Assembly: GCA_964495375.1 (NCBI GenBank)
Contig: CAZBWM010000009.1
Span: 72,509 to 136,508 of the forward strand
Length of the DNA stretch: 64,000 nucleotides
Reading direction: 5' to 3'
From: JAIESQ01 sp964495375
GTDB lineage: Bacteria > Planctomycetota > Planctomycetia > Pirellulales > JAEUIK01
This document shows, in pieces, positions 62,776 through 64,000 of the stretch. Under the pieces are notes generated by a model. The model was not told where the DNA came from, ran no database searches, and saw nothing but the letters and a program-made list of their open reading frames with translations. The position numbers and the translations under genes are program-made. Position 1 is the first letter of the stretch. Every line of letters begins with the position of its first letter.

Positions 62776-63255
62776 CTAAGACGTTGTCACAAACTTACTC
62801 AGCATTTCCTCTGGGACTTCTGGGAACATTTGCATTGGAGGAAGGCTCATGCTAACGGTCGTGGAGTGTACAAACTGACGCCAATAAGGCCAGATATGGA
62901 AGATCGCCATGTTCCTGAGATAGTTTCGAGTCTTCTCGTCTCCAATATCGTCAGGAATTGGATCGACAAACCGCAAGACGGCCGCGAATGTGGCCTTGAG
63001 TACGAGAGCGGGTTCCTGAGTTTCGGAATAGGCTGCGGTCGTCTCGAGCGGGAGCTTGCAAATCAGTTGGTGCAAATCCTCAGGATGTCGATCTGCGCGA
63101 TAACTTAGCTTGATTGCTACGACACCAGGCATTGGGCCGACAACTATACCGTTTCTGTGGCAATGACATTCTAAGAGCGCTACGTTTTCGAGTCCGAACT
63201 GTGGGAATGCCGTGCGCTTTGCTGGTCGCTTTGTGCGAGTTGATTTCTTTGCCAT
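62776..63255 (-). CDS. SecB-like chaperone of a toxin-antitoxin-chaperone module
   Basis: A 159-residue soluble protein starting 3 bases past the antitoxin stop, with GAGG in the antitoxin end. A basic N-terminus (MAKKSTRTKRPAKRTA) precedes a SecB-like body: beta strands ALLECHCHRNGIV and PALVLKATFAAVLRFVD, then TRNYLRNMAIFHIWPYWRQF and VSMSLPPMQMFPEVPEEM; the last two match the SecB helix 1/beta segment N-x-Y-x-R-E-x-V and the hydrophobic LPPM turn. Acidic, Pro-rich segments and a C-terminal E-E-M-L-S tail are close to stand-alone SecB. In M. tuberculosis the TAC chaperone Rv1957 keeps its antitoxin folded. GC is lower than the window average. This would be the third gene. Confidence 0.65.
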   Translation of the reverse strand: MAKKSTRTKRPAKRTAFPQFGLENVALLECHCHRNGIVVGPMPGVVAIKLSYRADRHPEDLHQLICKLPLETTAAYSETQEPALVLKATFAAVLRFVDPIPDDIGDEKTRNYLRNMAIFHIWPYWRQFVHSTTVSMSLPPMQMFPEVPEEMLSKFVTTS

Positions 63256-63258
63256 TCG

Positions 63259-63630
63259 CTAACTGGCCTCACTTAAGGACCATTTTGGCGGTTGCGTAGG
63301 CCAGCTTTGCGGCCATGGCTCAGGAAACGCGACGATCAACGGCCGGCTTTCGTGGTGCGATCCAACAGGGGAATCGGCTGGATGAAATTCATATCCTAAC
63401 GCCAAATAAACGTCTGAGAGTGTGCGAAGGGTCATATTGGCGCTGCCGTCTAGCATTTGCGTTACATAGCCCTTACTTTTTCCCAGACGTTTCGCCAACT
63501 CCGATCGGGAAACCCTGTGCAATTCCATCAGCTCGCAGAGGCGCTCGGTCGCTTCAAAGATGCATCGCTCTTGCTGCCAGAGTTTCATCCCGGCGGGCGT
63601 TGAAGTAAGTCGCGCGGTCAGAGTTGACAT
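63259..63630 (-). CDS. HTH-type antitoxin with a Trp/Pro-rich tail (HigA-like)
   Basis: A 123-residue protein, 2 bases past the toxin stop. The XRE-type helix-turn-helix is at about residues 32-88: LCELMELHRVSRSELAKRLG, then KSKGYVTQMLDGSANMTLRT and LSDVYLALGYEF. After residue 90 comes a 30-residue tail rich in Pro and Trp (PEPWPQSWPTQPPKWSLSEA), which is unlike ordinary HigA. In TAC modules an antitoxin C-terminal 'chaperone addiction' segment is bound by a SecB-like protein; this tail is the natural candidate. HTH antitoxins also repress their own operon. Confidence 0.7.
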   Translation of the reverse strand: MSTLTARLTSTPAGMKLWQQERCIFEATERLCELMELHRVSRSELAKRLGKSKGYVTQMLDGSANMTLRTLSDVYLALGYEFHPADSPVGSHHESRPLIVAFPEPWPQSWPTQPPKWSLSEAS

Positions 63631-63632
63631 GT

Positions 63633-63938
63633 TTATGCGCTCTCATTGGCTTGGCGTGCTAAATGCTCATCGCGAATCTTATTGGCTCGCTCGATTTGCT
63701 TAGGCGGACACTTTTGCGATTTCTTAGGGTAATGGTGTGTCAATCGCCAGCAGCGGCCTTCTTGAAAACATAAGAGGCGATTCGCATCACGCTTGAACTC
63801 CCAAATCTGCTTGCTGAGGTGTCGAAAGTGCTGCTCGTTTGTGATCTTTTGACCGGCACAGACCTTTCGAAAGAGATGGTCAAATTTGGCGACGGCGGCT
63901 ACGTTGTTTTCGTCTTCGAGCCAGTCTTTGGCTTCCAT
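63633..63938 (-). CDS. HigB/RelE-like toxin (DUF891/Gp49 type)
   Basis: A 101-residue basic protein, first in a three-gene operon. EFKRDANRLLCFQEGRCWRL then THHYPKKSQKCPPKQIERAN and RDEHLARQA follow the Gp49/DUF891 pattern (basic strand, aromatic, HHF/Y-x-KK-x-x-K-P-x-x-E-I-x-x-A). HigB-type toxins cleave mRNA on the ribosome and stop growth. AAGGG precedes the ATG. The promoter region up to the window end is short (about 60 bases), with a run of A at 63994-64000. Low GC is consistent with a transferred element. Confidence 0.7.
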   Translation of the reverse strand: MEAKDWLEDENNVAAVAKFDHLFRKVCAGQKITNEQHFRHLSKQIWEFKRDANRLLCFQEGRCWRLTHHYPKKSQKCPPKQIERANKIRDEHLARQANESA

Positions 63939-64000
63939 CTCGCCGCTAGCCCTTAAACCAGCGTAGCTGCGAAGCTGGGTTGGTCGCGGGCGTAAAAAAA

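Overview
The window looks like a chromosomal segment of a planctomycete, probably of the order Pirellulales. This is an inference from gene content: a DUF1559 prepilin-like protein with an H-x9-DG tail, three PEP-CTERM proteins, GYF_2 and PQQ-type beta-propeller proteins, a Lys/Ala histone-H1-like protein, and outer-membrane biogenesis genes (Skp/OmpH, LpxC, LpxA). The DNA is GC-rich with strong G/C at third codon positions. Three places are visibly less GC-rich: the PEP-CTERM genes near 18.9-20.1 kb and 54.3-56.5 kb, and the last 1.2 kb. No rRNA, tRNA, CRISPR array or complete insertion sequence was seen.

Layout. 0-9 kb: the 3' part of a class III CoA-transferase, a secreted sialidase-like protein, acetyl-CoA synthetase, a GYF_2 protein and an SLC13-type permease with two RCK_C domains. 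9-16 kb: a subtilase with a possible free propeptide-like partner, then a three-gene operon of a MotA/TolQ/ExbB-like channel protein and two single-pass coiled-coil partners. 16-20.5 kb: a Tat-exported DUF3500 protein, a DEDD exonuclease, a PEP-CTERM protein and an antitoxin remnant cut by a repeat. 20.5-26 kb: the glycine cleavage genes gcvT-gcvH-gcvPA-gcvPB, then maf. 26-35 kb: an MFS transporter, an H1-like protein, a HEAT-like protein, an alpha/beta hydrolase, Mug, an EEP-family phosphoesterase, a Cys/Met-metabolism PLP enzyme and IF-1. 35-42.5 kb: an abundant-looking secreted protein, the DUF1559 pilin-like protein, MoaA and a PQQ-propeller lipoprotein. 42.6-45.2 kb: an overlapping three-gene operon (DUF3592-like membrane protein, arrestin-like protein, P-loop ATPase) with no function I recognise. 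45.5-51 kb: a Pro/Ala-rich secreted protein, then Skp/OmpH, LpxC, LpxA and a Gfo/Idh/MocA oxidoreductase. 51-56.5 kb: an ABC-2 permease, acylphosphatase, S21, and two PEP-CTERM proteins with a GNAT enzyme. 56.8-62.7 kb: a PaaK-like ligase, a Gly/Tyr-rich secreted protein, a GT39-like membrane glycosyltransferase and a Rieske oxygenase. 62.8-63.9 kb: a three-gene operon read as toxin, HTH antitoxin and SecB-like chaperone.

Two things stand out beyond ordinary gene content. First, the right end carries what looks like a tripartite toxin-antitoxin-chaperone (TAC) module. The architecture is known from Mycobacterium tuberculosis HigB1-HigA1-SecB(TA), but this copy has an unusual Trp/Pro-rich antitoxin tail. 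Second, the intergenic regions are dense with non-coding inverted repeats. One family has five copies of about 95-110 bp, with a conserved CCCTCACCCT-type core and outer arms that differ between copies but remain self-complementary. Several repeats touch gene ends: one truncates an antitoxin gene, one forms the entire 5' leader of gcvPA, and others supply stop codons.
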